Part shown: piece after piece, positions 34,342 to 45,390 of the stretch
Position numbering within the stretch: the first letter of the stretch is position 1
Layout of the letters: every line of letters starts with the position of its first letter
Translations under genes and position numbers: made by a program
Assembly (NCBI GenBank): GCA_014843695.1
Contig: CM026390.1
Coordinates: 15,809,802 to 15,873,801, forward strand
Origin: Archivesica marissinica
Lineage: Eukaryota; Mollusca; Bivalvia; Venerida; Vesicomyidae
Length of the DNA: 64,000 bases
Direction of reading: 5' to 3'
The notes under the pieces: model-generated
Seen by the model: the letters and a program-made list of their open reading frames with translations, nothing else
Databases searched by the model: none
Told to the model about the DNA's origin: nothing

Positions 34342-34931
34342 CAGCAAATGTATCCGCTATACTCTTTAGTTGTATCCCTCGAGACCTGAGCTCTTCGAAG
34401 CATGCCTGTAGTGTTTGACTGTTCTGTGATTTGCTCTTACATTCTTCCAAAATCTTTTCAATTTCTGATTTCTTGTCATTTTCCAGAAAACTCGACAGAA
34501 TTTAATGCTATACTTTAGCTCAAATGCATAATCTGAGAAAGTATCACTGTTCAGTGACAAAATTACTGCGTCCGCGTAGTTCTTTTCTGCATTACTAATG
34601 CTTTCTATTGCAAGTTGTTTTATTTCATTTTCACTATTACAGTCAATGACTTGCAGAAGGACAACCGCTAAGAGCATGGCGTCCCAAGTTGAAGTGTCAA
34701 ATTGTTGTGCAGAATTAGATTCATGTGGATATAGAGTATCTACGTGACCACTGTTAGTGATGTTGTTCTTGAAGAAACTTTCTTTATCTTGAATAACCTT
34801 TCTTAGATCTTTCTTCTGTCTCTTTAATTCGTGTTCTAGAAAGTGCGATAGTACTAAGCGTCCACCTTTAACTAGTAGCATAATGTATCGTTCGTATCGG
34901 TCTGATTTGTGTTTGAGATATACATCCATAC
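34342..34931 (-). CDS. Exon: degenerate DZIP3-like HEPN domain with a one-base frameshift
   Basis: The acceptor TTATTTAATGCAG|GTATGG and donor GCTG|GTATGT bracket 590 nt. Both borders are phase 1, so 591 nt would be expected: one base is missing. The frame changes at about 34498-34506, after the ELKYSIKF stretch; beyond it a different frame gives a sensible charged helix up to the donor. The domain shows LLVKGGRLVLSHFL, LYPHESN and FDTSTWDAMLLAVVLLQVI, the conserved blocks of the DZIP3-type HEPN domain. At the position of the RX4-6H ribonuclease motif it has NAEKNYADAV, so Arg and His are lost. It is either a pseudo-catalytic partner domain or part of a decaying gene. An in-frame ATG lies two bases inside the exon, so it could also be a first coding exon. 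Confidence 0.68.
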
Positions 34932-35464
34932 CTGCATTAAATAAACAATTATGTTCAAGTACACTGAATCCATGCAGATAGGTCATCAGGCATGCAACAC
35001 CAGCTTTAAGAACTAGCTATTTTTCAATACAGCAGTGCATAATTGTCAACCAATCTAGAACCACGGTTGTGCATGCACATTGCGAATTCAGCATTGACAT
35101 GTTATGCATAATGGTAGGCTTCTAGTCTACAACAGCAAATATGTCAAACATATACCAACGTTCGCCGCTAGTCGACTTTAAATTATATATTCTGTATTCC
35201 ATAATATGTTTGGATACATATTGCATGTATGCTAAGTGTAATTCGATTCCATTTCTAGTATAAACATAATTCGCTATTATAGCCCTTATCAAATTTCTAT
35301 TCGTACTTTTTACCCATGACTATATCAATACAATTGACTAAGTGTTCTCAATTTGAGCCTGTTTTTTTTTATAAATATAACATGATAAACTGGACGTCGT
35401 GGCTCAATTAATCCGATTGTATTCTATTTAATGGTTTGTTTAGAATAGCGATTTAAATAGCCAA

Positions 35465-35690
35465 GACTTGTTTATTTGTTTCTGTGGTTTAAAGTCGCAC
35501 CAACTGCGTGGGTCATAGAGCGACGATCCTGCTATTATTCGTGGAGAAAGATCCCCGGATGCCCCTTCGAGCAGTATTTCTGGCACCGACGGGCATCGAC
35601 ATTCCGCAAACCAGTTGGATAGCTTGCTCACATGAAATAATTCGACGCCCCCGGTGAGATTCGAACCTGCAACAGCATGGCTGATCAAAA
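35465..35690 (-). mobile_element. SINE family E, complete body with partial head
   Basis: Reverse-strand B box GAGATTCGAACCTGCAAC, body GATCCCCGGATGCCCCTTCG and GGTTTAAAGTCGCACCAACT. It is related to the family E copy at 27698-27905. The minisatellite begins at its 5' edge. Confidence 0.65.
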
Positions 35691-37860
35691 ATCAATTGTT
35701 AACAATATGGTTAATAACAAAATCAATTGTTACTAACATGGTTATAGCAATAACTAATAAAAACTCAATTGTTAACATCGTGGCTAATAGCAAAATCATT
35801 ACTAACACAAATCCATTTATTTAACAACATGGCTAATAACAAAACCAATTGTTTAACAACATGGCTAATAACAAAATCAATTGTTTAACAACATGGCTGA
35901 TTACAAATCCAATTGTTTAACAACATGGCTAATAACAAAATCAATTGTTTAACATCATGGCTGATAACAAAATCAATTGTTACCAACACAATTAATAACA
36001 AAATCAATTGTTTAACAACATGGCTAATAACAAATCCAATTGTTTAACAACATGGCTGATAACAAAATCAATTGTTACCAACACGATTAATAACAAAATC
36101 AATTGTTTAACAACATGGCTAATAACAATTCCAATTGTTTAACAACATGGCTGATAACAAAATCAATTGTTACCAACACGATTAATAACAAAATCAATTG
36201 TTTAACAACATGGCTAATAACAAATCCAATTGTTTAACAACATGGCTGATAACAAAATCAATTGTTACCAACACGATTAATAACAAATCCAATTGTTTAA
36301 CAACATGGCTAATAACAAATCCAATTGTTTAACAACATGGCTGATAACAAATCCAATTGTTTAACAACATGGATAATAACAAAATCAATTGTTTAACATC
36401 ATGGATAATAACAAAACCAATTGTTTAACAACATGGCTAATAACAAAATCAATTGTTTAACAACATAGCTGATAACAAAATCAATTGTTACCAACACGAT
36501 TAATAACAAATCCAATTGTTTAACAACATGGCTAATAACAAATCCAATTGTTTAACAACATGGCTAATAACAAATCCATTTGTTTAACATCGTGGCTGAT
36601 AACAAATCCAATTGTTTAACAACATGGCTAATAACAAATCCAATTGTTTAACAACATGGCTGATAACAAATCCAATTGTTTAACATCATGGCTGATAACA
36701 AATCCAATTGTTTAACAACATGGATAATAACAACATCAATTGTTTAACAACATGGCTGATAACAAATCCAATTGTTTAACATCGTGGCTAATAACAAATC
36801 CAATTGTTTAACATCATGGCTGATAACAAAATCAATTGTTACCAACACGATTAATAACAAATCCAATTGTTTAACAACATGGCTAATAACAAATCCAATT
36901 GTTTAACAACATGGCTGATAACAAATCCAATTGTTTAACATCGTGGCTAATAACAAATCCAATTGTTTAACATCATGGCTGATAACAAAATCAATTGTTA
37001 CCAACACGATTAATAACAAATCCAATTGTTTAACAACATGGCTAATAACAAATCCAATTGTTTAACAACATGGCTGATAACAAATCCAATTGTTTAACAT
37101 CGTGGCTAATAACAAATCCAATTGTTTAACATCATGGCTGATAACAAAATCAATTGTTACCAACACGATTAATAACAAATCCAATTGTTTAACAACATGG
37201 TTAATAACAAATCCAATTGTTTAACAACATGGCTGATAACAAAACCAATTGTTTAACAACATGGATAATAACAAAATCAATTGTTTAACAACATGGATAA
37301 TAACAAAATCAATTGTTTAACAACATGGTTAATAACAAATCCAATTGTTTAACAACATAGCTGATAACAAAACCAATTGTTTAACAACATGGATAATAAC
37401 AAAATCAATTGTTTAACAACATGGATAATAACAAAATCAATTGTTTAACAACATGGATAATAACAAAATCAATTGTTTAACAACATGGATAATAACAAAA
37501 TCAATTGTTTAACAACATGGATAATAACAAAATCAATTGTTTAACAACATGGATAATAACAAATCCAATTGTTTAACAACATGGATAATAACAAATCCAA
37601 TTGTTTAACAACATGGCTGATAACAAAACCAATTGTTTAACAACATGGATAATAACAAAATCAATTGTTTAACAACATGGATAATAACAAAATCAATTGT
37701 TTAACAACATGGATAATAACAAAATCAATTGTTTAACAACATGGATAATAACAAATCCAATTGTTTAACAACATGGCTAATAACAAATCCAATTATTTAA
37801 CATGACTGATAACAAAATCAATTCTTACCAACATAACTGATAACAAAATGAATTATAATA
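35690..37860. repeat. 32-bp minisatellite, about 66 copies
   Basis: The consensus unit is CATGGCTAATAACAAATCC followed by AATTGTTTAACAA. Variants are GGCTGATAAC, GGATAATAAC and ACACGATTAATAAC. A CAATTG palindrome is in nearly every unit. The left half is organised in multi-unit blocks and the right half is a run of near-identical GGATAATAAC units. It is frame-disrupting and non-coding, and lies between the two HEPN exons. Confidence 0.95.
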
Positions 37861-38902
37861 ACTAATAAAAACAATCAATTGTTAATAATAGTGTTAAAGC
37901 GACACTACATCGGTGAAAACGCAATTTTATACAGAATGTAATTTCCTATTATATGGTATCATTTGTTTCCAAATATTTGCCACATAATCTGAGTAGTTCA
38001 ACTAGTAAACAAACGTCGTATAAGCGATTTGTTGACATAACAAAATAATGTAAATAGGGTCGACATACATGCGTAATACAACGCGCGTTTCTTTAATAAC
38101 ACGATTTATGTTAGAGATTTGCCGTTATATTTCACATGTGTGCCTATGAATATTTATTTGTAGGCTAATCCTAGATAAATGTTCTATAAACGACAGTATC
38201 ACGTGTTAAGTATTGATTCCAATGACAAACACACGTTCATTCAGGAACATGGATGACCGTTATATGAAATACTACTTTCACTTTTGAAAATGTGTAGACA
38301 ACTAAACAACTGTTTATCGATTCAATGTTAGTGTTCGAATGTATTCAATGTTAGTGTTCGAACCTATGCTCGGTGTAAATCCCACATATAATGGCCAGTA
38401 TTAGCTACCTGAATTGCTCATACACCGTATCAGTTTCGGTGGAAATATTCTCCCAATAATTTGTGTGTTTATATTCGTATGTTGGACAAGTCACCTGACA
38501 GTTGCATCAGCCTACCGATACACGCAACGGAATGTTATTGAACCATGCTTCAGCTCTGCCAGCGAAATTAGCCTATAACTATATAAATATTTTAAATACC
38601 GATGTAAATGGACAAATACGCCGAGCATAGGAATACGCCGAGCATAGGTTCCACCACTCTATGGACATAATTTAAGCTGCATTACGTACTCAGTATTATT
38701 TACATCATAATATGTTAAGAACACTGTGTGTATATAAAAACATGTTTTATTTTAAGCCAGTTTCATTTACGATGCTAAACGTCCAATGGCCTAGCGTGTA
38801 ATAATTAAACCTGTCAAGACTTATTTCATATTTTTGGTCTGCTCTATCATTTTGGAATATTATATAGGAGTACATAATTCCACATGTATTGATTACGGAA
38901 TG
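37861..38902. other. No gene; possible decayed relatives of the TIR element
   Basis: GTTAAAGCGACACTACATCG at about 37892 and TTTAAGCTGCATTACGTAC at about 38671 resemble the terminal sequence of the element at 60382-61210, in the same direction. I see no intact second end. Confidence 0.3.
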
Positions 38903-39162
38903 ATGTGTAGTCCAGTAGTTAACACGTTGGACTGGTAATCAGGTTCGATCCCCCGCCTGACCCTAATAAAATAAAAGATGGGACTTTAAACCGAGGTTTC
39001 GTGTCGGTGCTTTACACCGTGCACGTAAACGAACCAGAGGAGACATTGGAATGTGTCTCTGTCTATATCACTGCAAAAATCTAAAATGACTAATTTCTTC
39101 AGGAGGCGTCGCTCATATGGGCAACCGCCGGTAGCGACGTTAAATAAACGTAAAACACATAC
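38903..39162 (+). mobile_element. SINE family A
   Basis: Head TGTAGTCCAGTAGTTAAC with TAATCAGGTTCG (9 bp deleted before the B box), body, and a GCCGGTAGCGACGTTAAATA end. The GTTAAATAAAC variant matches the tail of the chimeric SINE at 21624-21861. Confidence 0.85.
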
Positions 39163-39233
39163 TGGATTGATTGAATTGTAAGCGCTCACCGACACATGAT
39201 TTGCTAAGATTTTTATAACTTTGTATATCAAAC

Positions 39234-39492
39234 CCCGCCTCCGTGGTCGAGTGGTTAAGGTCGCTGACTTGTATACCACTGTAACCTATCATCACTGATG
39301 GTCACGGGTTCGAGCCCCGCTCATTTATATGAAACAGTTGGCAGTTTCTTATGGAGGTTGGTGCACCCAAGTACTGGTTAACCGCTGGAGCCTGCCCAGG
39401 AAAGGTGTTGTTAGGTAAACTGTCCGCCGGCAATATATCCCAAAATGGTGCTGATGCAGGCGTAAAACCCGAACTATAACATATAACATAAC
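39234..39492 (+). mobile_element. Full-length SINE family D (reference copy)
   Basis: The class II tRNA-like head CCTCCGTGGTCGAGTGG carries a variable arm and B box GGGTTCGAGCCCC. The body is GGTTGGTGCACCCAAGTAC, GCTGGAGCCTGCCCAGG, GCCGGCAATATATCCC, with a simple ATAACATATAACATA tail. A perfect 12-bp target-site duplication TGTATATCAAAC (39222-39233, 39493-39504) fixes both ends. Confidence 0.92.
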
Positions 39493-39713
39493 TGTATATC
39501 AAACGGTACGGTGAAATGTATGTAATGATGTTACAAATATATGGTTATATGACAATTATTCTATGTTCTAATAATCAAAAGATCTATTATACTCGCATAT
39601 CTTAGTATGAGTAGAAATTCCAAATGTTTCGTGAAACCGCTGTACAGTATAATAAAATAAATGTTACATGCCAATGTGTGTGACATGGATATTGTATTTT
39701 TGGGTGTTTTTTT

Positions 39714-39846
39714 TAAACGTTATTTATTTTACAACGATTGCGAAGCAAGTTTTAACAACTTATATTAATCACTCTCGTTGGCGCGGATGAAAGCGTAAAT
39801 GTTGTCATTCGTGTGGGAGGAAACCGGAGTACCTGGAAAAACCGAT
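39714..39846 (-). mobile_element. SINE family B, 3' part
   Basis: Reverse-strand tail TTATTTTACAACGATTGCG and GAGGAAACCGGAGTACC core; the tRNA-like head is missing. Ends about 70 bp from the HEPN exon's donor site. Confidence 0.75.
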
Positions 39847-39914
39847 ATTGTTTCTCGGCTTGAAAATATCAATGTTCCAATAGTGGCATTTAATATATAT
39901 CATCAACCCGTTAC

Positions 39915-40543
39915 CTCAACTTGTAATTCGGATACATCGTCATGCCATCTCCTTAATATGTTATCGTGCTTGTTCTGGACGCATGGATCCAACGGCTGCA
40001 ATTTGTAATCTTCAATCCTCCTCTTCAGTTTGTCTTCGTCGCCTGGGCAAATACTGTGTTGTATTCTTAGGAGAATGTGTTGAACATTTTCCCACACGTT
40101 GTCAAAGCGCCATTTTGGTAGCACTGCTTCGGATCGATGAGCAACAATCTCATTTCGTATTTTTCTAAGACGTAGTAGATCAGCAGCTATGGATTTGTCG
40201 GCGTTCCTAGGAGGGTTATTCCAGCCCCTTCTGGGTGGTGTTAGTTGTTCCTCAGAGAATAAGTTGATCATAAGTTTAATCAAAAGGGAAATGTCTAAAT
40301 TGTTTACATTATGTGGCAGTGTGAATACCAGCTCGCAATCCTGTTTGTTTAGTATTTTATTTCTCTCCAGTTTACGTAGTTCTTGACTTTTACCCGCCAG
40401 AAATGTGTCAGCATCTTTATCAGGTGAATGGTGTATAAATGCGCTTACTACAGTCGTTGTTCCGAGGTCTATATACATAGACACAAGACGGAGGTAGTAA
40501 GCTGTTTCTTCTGGATTTTCTGCCATCGCTACTGCCGTGATGC
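39915..40543 (-). CDS. Exon: DZIP3-like HEPN domain with intact RX4-6H motif
   Basis: The acceptor TTATTTCACAG|GCATCA and donor GAG|GTAACG bracket 629 nt. An ATG at 40526-40524 gives 204 codons starting MAENPEETAYYL; homologous proteins often begin just before this YYLRL-type helix, so I favour it. The blocks are: N-terminal helices; LERNKILNKQDCELVFTLP (about 53-71); LDISLLIKLMINL; the PPRRGWNNPP turn (98-106); then RKIRNEIVAH with Arg124 and His130, the HEPN RX4-6H ribonuclease motif. Known HEPN domains with this motif cleave RNA or scaffold immune complexes; either role here is inference. The donor is phase 0, unlike the phase-1 exons downstream, so an unseen exon may lie between, or this is a separate paralogue. 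TIR, NACHT and RING domains often found with such HEPN are not in the window. Confidence 0.78.
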
Positions 40544-40649
40544 CTGTGAAATAAATATGTTTTTCTAATGTATCATCCAAGCCACCCACAACATGGGAAC
40601 TTTACAAGAGAAAGTACTTGAAAAGAAGTTTGTATGTGTGTTTGTACTG

Positions 40650-40730
40650 CATGTTGGATTTAAAGTCGCACCAATACCTTATGTCATATGGCGACTCTCC
40701 AGTTATTATTTGTAGAGGAAGACCACACAT
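40650..40730 (-). mobile_element. SINE family E fragment
   Basis: GGATTTAAAGTCGCACCAAT and TTATTTGTAGAGGAAGACC blocks, matching the 3' half of the copy at 35465-35690. Confidence 0.6.
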
Positions 40731-41392
40731 TTAGACAACGCATCTATAATTTTCTCTGCAATATACGATTTACTGCTTTATCTTTTTGTATATGACTATG
40801 ATTGTATGTCTCGTTGTATATATTGTAATTGTTTTATTCCTCATATTGACGTATGTATGAAATCTGAAATTAGAATATGTTCTCATAATGTTGAAATCGA
40901 AATTGTTAGATAAGCCAGAATTGACAGACATGATCGTTTATGTAAACTATGTACTAGAAATGTTACAGAATCTAAATACCAATTTTTGATATGTTGTCCT
41001 AGATATGCTAATATATATATGTACAAAGTTATGTATTCACACATAACAACTAACAATGATGTACACAAATTGTATTATGAACTTGTGATATATCATCAAT
41101 TTACTAGAATACGCGTAACAACGCACCAGTGAAGTCAGTTGATAAACTGTAATCGTGTCATCTTCATCATCTTGTTCATCCGCGTCCTCATATGTCATGC
41201 TGACCGTATAATATGTATGCTATCCGCGAACAATGCCTCTGAAGGTTTATGGTTAAATCCCAACCGGGAAGGTAAATGAGAGTGCTGAAAGTACTGGTGG
41301 ACTACGGGATCTGGAAATTAACAACAATGGCAAGTATGTTCTGAACATGTGAATTGGCATATGCGAATATAATCGTTATACTTGAATAAGAA
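40731..41392. other. No supported gene
   Basis: A short acidic minus-strand frame at 41127-41198 has plausible splice-site dinucleotides but no homology I recognise (see rejected items). Confidence 0.35.
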
Positions 41393-41605
41393 TGTAAGGT
41401 GTCGGACAGTCCGCCTTGTAATTAAGAGGCTGTGAGTTGTAGCCCTGGTAGAACAACAATGGTGATGTCCTTAGGCAAGATACTTAAATCCAGATTATCT
41501 CTTCTCTCTCCCTTACAGCGATGGATTCCATCAGGAATGAGGTCTCGGGAGCTATTAATCTGCATGTAATGTAGTAAAGTTTCTCAATCGAGCTTATATG
41601 TATGT
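41393..41605 (+). mobile_element. Diverged SINE family C
   Basis: Decayed head, then CTTAGGCAAGATACTTAAAT, GCGATGGATTCCATCAGG and TTTCTCAATCGAGCTTA. The head is too diverged for its boxes to be assigned. Confidence 0.6.
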
Positions 41606-42326
41606 GGAAACTCGTGGTTCTGCGACCTAACCACAAAATCATCACACCTCAGACTCTGGGAATCAAAATACACAATAAAGCATACATAAATACATAGTAG
41701 TTATGTAACATTATATGTGGCAATAAACTATTCTTAGTGCCTGTTGTTTAATCATCATATATTGTTTGCGAAAATAATACAATATATACAGTTGTAGAGG
41801 CCAGATTAGCAGATACAGACTACCAGTAATCCCTAGTATTAACCTTTAAAGACGGTGCAGAAGTATGGGCACCTGAACAGATGAAGAAATTAATCTCGAT
41901 GAGCATACGTTTAATTGAAGACCGTTAGAATTAAAACATTGTAAGAATGGTAAAAATAATAAATACCAGATTCATTGACACAACAAGAACCACAGGAAAC
42001 ATAATCTACTTCAATCTACGTCCTTAGATAAGCTATGTAAGTAGATAAGCTATGTAAATGACGCCGAGAAAAGGAAAAACGTACAAGGAATAAAACAATA
42101 CATGTGAATAGATCTGTAAAAACATCTGTGAAAAAACATGTACACGAATTAAAAGGGAGGTAATTTTTCTATCATAAAAATGAAAAATGCAAATATTGTG
42201 ATAATATTTAAAACTAAGCACCATATATGGTAACACTGATTAATACAGTCGAACCTGCCCAAGAGAATACCTCAATAAAGATACCACCTGTCCTAAGAGG
42301 CCAAAATATGTCAGACGTATGTTAAA
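41606..42326. other. No gene; a TIR-like motif near its end
   Basis: TACAGTCGAACCTGCC at about 42246 resembles the terminal repeat of the MITE at 56252-56434. Nothing else recognised. Confidence 0.35.
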
Positions 42327-43387
42327 TTGTGCACTGAAATGTACAAGTCATGCACGGTCATTTGTGATGAATATGAAGATGGCCTATCAAGGAAAGACAA
42401 TACTAACAGGAGACGAACAGGCGGTCAAAGTGAGGCTGAAATTAAAATTAAACTGGATATAACAATGAGTTCAAAGAAACAGCAAGTACTTCTAAACAAA
42501 AGGAACAAACAGAAGTTCATAAACCTATTGTCAGATTATTTGGCGGAGGCTGGAGTGAATGTGATTAATGCCAAGTCAGATGCTGTCTACTTAATAGTGA
42601 AATCAGCTCTAGATACTTCGTTATGCCAGAACACAATTGTCGTTGGTGAAGACACTGATTTATTATTAATGTTGTGTTACCATGACAGGAACATTGTGAA
42701 TAGCATACAAGTACATCTCATTTCAGGAGGAAAAAAGAATAAATGCTGCAGTGTCAGAGAGGTCCAAGAACATATTGGCCCTGAAATATGTAACACTACA
42801 CTGTTATTTCTGCATGCATTTCTGGGCTGCGACACAGTGTCCAAGCCTAGTGGCATTGGTAAGTCAGCAGCTCTGAAGACTTTCAAAAGAAGTTCTTCTT
42901 TTCGTAAGTGTGCTTCAGTTTTTAATGATAATCTAGAAGACATTACCAAGGATGATATTGTTAATGCGGGTGAAGCTGCAATGATATGTTTATATGGAGG
43001 CAATCCAGACCAAGTCACATTAAATCAACTGCGTGTAGACTCATTTCTGCGGAAAATAGCCACTAACAATATCTACATTGACCCGAAGTCTTTGCCACCT
43101 ACAAGAAATGCCTGCAAGTATCACAGTTTACATACATATGTACAAATGTTAATTATTGTTATTGATCCAACTGAGTATGGTTGGGAGTTGCACGGAAACA
43201 TGCTGATATGCCACCTGCTCCAGAGAAAATACTGAAAGAGTACGCTGTTCCTGCAAAACGGGCTGTAAAACCTCAAGTTGTAACTGCAGAAGACAGATTA
43301 GGGTTACCGTGCAGTGTTGTATGTCGGAACTTCAATCAGTCTAAGACTTGTACAAACTGGCCTAGACCTAATGAAATTAACGAGTGA
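42327..43387 (+). pseudogene. FEN1/XPG-like (PIN-fold) nuclease-family protein, degraded intronless copy
   Basis: A 302-codon open frame carries VVGEDTDLLLMLCYH, equivalent to the metal-binding acidic strand of FEN1/XPG/asteroid nucleases. LHAFLGCDTVSKPSGIGKSAALKTF follows, combining a second acidic site with a GIG helix-hairpin-helix turn. It belongs to a multicopy invertebrate family that usually ends in a Cys-rich tail. Near 43185-43200 the frame breaks: MPPAPEKIL and a shrunken Cys segment (PCSVVC, CTNWP) continue in another frame to 43387. The N-terminal part is also missing before VICDEYEDG. No introns and multicopy status suggest transposon association or retroposition, which is inference. 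Confidence 0.72.
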
Positions 43388-44196
43388 CAGTGACCAACAT
43401 TTGACGGATTGACCACATTATACTAATAATTGGTATGATTCCTGACTTTGTCTACTAATTTAATCATGGCTGAAAATGATATACGTTTAACACATAATAC
43501 ATGTATATTATAGCATACTGAGGGTTTTTAATCAAAAGCACTGACCGATAATGTGTTCCATTTATACATATCCCTGAATTATGTTATAGTAAACACTTAA
43601 TGTTTAGACAAACAAGGTACATATGTTGTCCTTGGAATTTAATATATTTTAGAGAGCACAAATCAATCTGCAAATAAAACACTGCATATGTAAGCAACCT
43701 ATAAAAATTTGATATTTCTGAAATTCAGTAAAGAGCGTAAAATGTCCAAAAAGGCAAATAATTTTGTTCAGATAACAATCAACTTGCATTTTTGCTATGT
43801 AGATATATTATATTCATTACTTCCAAACTGTAAATAAAATATGCATACCTTCGTGTTTTGTAGAAAAATGAATTCCAGAAATTCCTTGTAAAAATTCCGA
43901 CCAAATGTGAAAGTGCAAATTGTTTTTATTTCCACCAAGAGTTGAGAAAAAGATTGTATTGTGTCACATTACACAGGCTTTTGACATAACAAAACCATTA
44001 TTCCCATTTCTGTTCAAATGTGTCCTCTACCCCAATGTCCAATGTGTACTATAAATGCAGATGACACAATAATAAAATATTTACTTTATTACTTTATAGT
44101 ACAACAATCTATAAACACTTACACCTTTCTGGGTCTAATATCTCAATTTATATACCAACATAATGATAACTACGCAGTTAAGTATGAATGTATTTG
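43388..44196. other. No recognisable gene
   Basis: AT-rich, no repeat or domain recognised. Confidence 0.35.
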
Positions 44197-44355
44197 TAAA
44201 GACAACTATTAAAAGAGAACACAACTGCGATGGCGGAAGATTTTAGAAAACTAATGCGGACCGTGTGCAAATATTGTAAAGGCAACTATTAAAAGAGAAC
44301 ACAACTGCGATGGCGGAAGATTGTAGACAACTAATGCGGACCGTGTGCAAATTTT
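44197..44355. repeat. 79-bp tandem duplication
   Basis: Two copies of AACTATTAAAAGAGAACACA...GCGGACCGTGTGCAAAT, differing at a few positions. Confidence 0.9.
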
Positions 44356-44989
44356 GCATTATTCAGCTGTGCATGATATATTCAATGGTGGTAATCCGCG
44401 ACTCGTGATTCTGTTATTAGACGTTGTGGCTATATAGAATATAAGTTTAAAATGTATGGTGCTCAATCTTAATTAACATGTATGCAGTTGTGTTTAACAG
44501 CAATACATGAACTATATCTGATACTAGACTTGTTAAAGTACAAAGTGGCGCTATATCGTATGGAATAAAAAATATTTAAAATCTGAAATTTTGCGATGAC
44601 TGGATAGCACCATGTGCACGCACCACATGGCAGCATGCAGCTTATACCATGAGCTTATCAATAAAACAGTCGTACAGTCCTTAACACGTGTTGCATTGTT
44701 AGAAAGGTACATGTAACGACTAAGTTTAAGTCACATGTCAGAGCCGTGTACCTGCGTCTTAGCTTGTACGTGTGTAATTATAGAAATATATCACTCAAAT
44801 GTAACAATATCGCATCCCATTTACCTTATCATAAGTAAGACATTTTGTTGCGAACGCATCCATTTTATGAAAACTTGGACACTTATATTTGCAATAACAG
44901 TTGTCCATAAACGCGAGCTAATGTTTTCCTTTCAACACAAACAATTGAATTGATGCATAACAATGTTTTCTGGTAAATAATTGCATTTT
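44356..44989. other. No gene; possible decayed TIR-element start
   Basis: GTGGCGCTATATCGTATGG near 44546 followed by AATAAAAAATATTT is a diverged match to the left end of the element at 60382. Confidence 0.35.
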
Positions 44990-45390
44990 TTACAACGCTC
45001 GGACCGACAGTAATTTACACAGTAAACTAACAGCGTTGAAACAATATTGTTTTACAGAAGGGTAATTTCTACACAAACTCCATAATACACACGGGCCTTT
45101 ATTTGGAAACAAGTTCACATGTTTTTTCAGAACGTATATTCTGTTCAGAGACAGAACATGGCGACCAAGAAGACGCTTCCATGAATAGTTTGATGGAAAG
45201 TGTGCCGATTCTAGAAACGATGTTACGTAGGGCAGTAAATCATATTTCTCCAGAATTTTCAAAATATCTAGCATAAAGCCTAAGCTCTTGTGCTCTTTGT
45301 AGTTTGTATATCTGACAAGTCTGTGAATGGATATTTCCTTCCCTAGGTAGTTACACCGCAGCCTGTAGAGTTGTCCAAAGTACAATGTTC
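44990..45390 (-). mobile_element. LINE ORF2 extreme C-terminal fragment
   Basis: The minus-strand frame enters from the satellite and becomes unique near 45388 (TLYFGQLYRL), then continues about 130 codons to a stop at 44990. The pattern FGQL-R ... HRLVRY ... LGFMLDILKILEKYDL ... FPSNYSWKRLL matches the region after the reverse transcriptase palm in many mollusc LINE ORF2 proteins. The upstream reverse transcriptase is missing, replaced by the satellite. Confidence 0.6.

Noticed and set aside
39237..39325. Possible tRNA-Ser/Leu gene
   Set aside because: It is the head of a full-length family D SINE enclosed by a 12-bp target-site duplication.
41127..41198. Acidic minus-strand mini-exon (MTYEDADEQDDEDD) upstream of the HEPN exon
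   Set aside because: Acceptor and donor dinucleotides exist, but the reading phase does not lead into the exon at 40543 without a stop and no homology is recognised.
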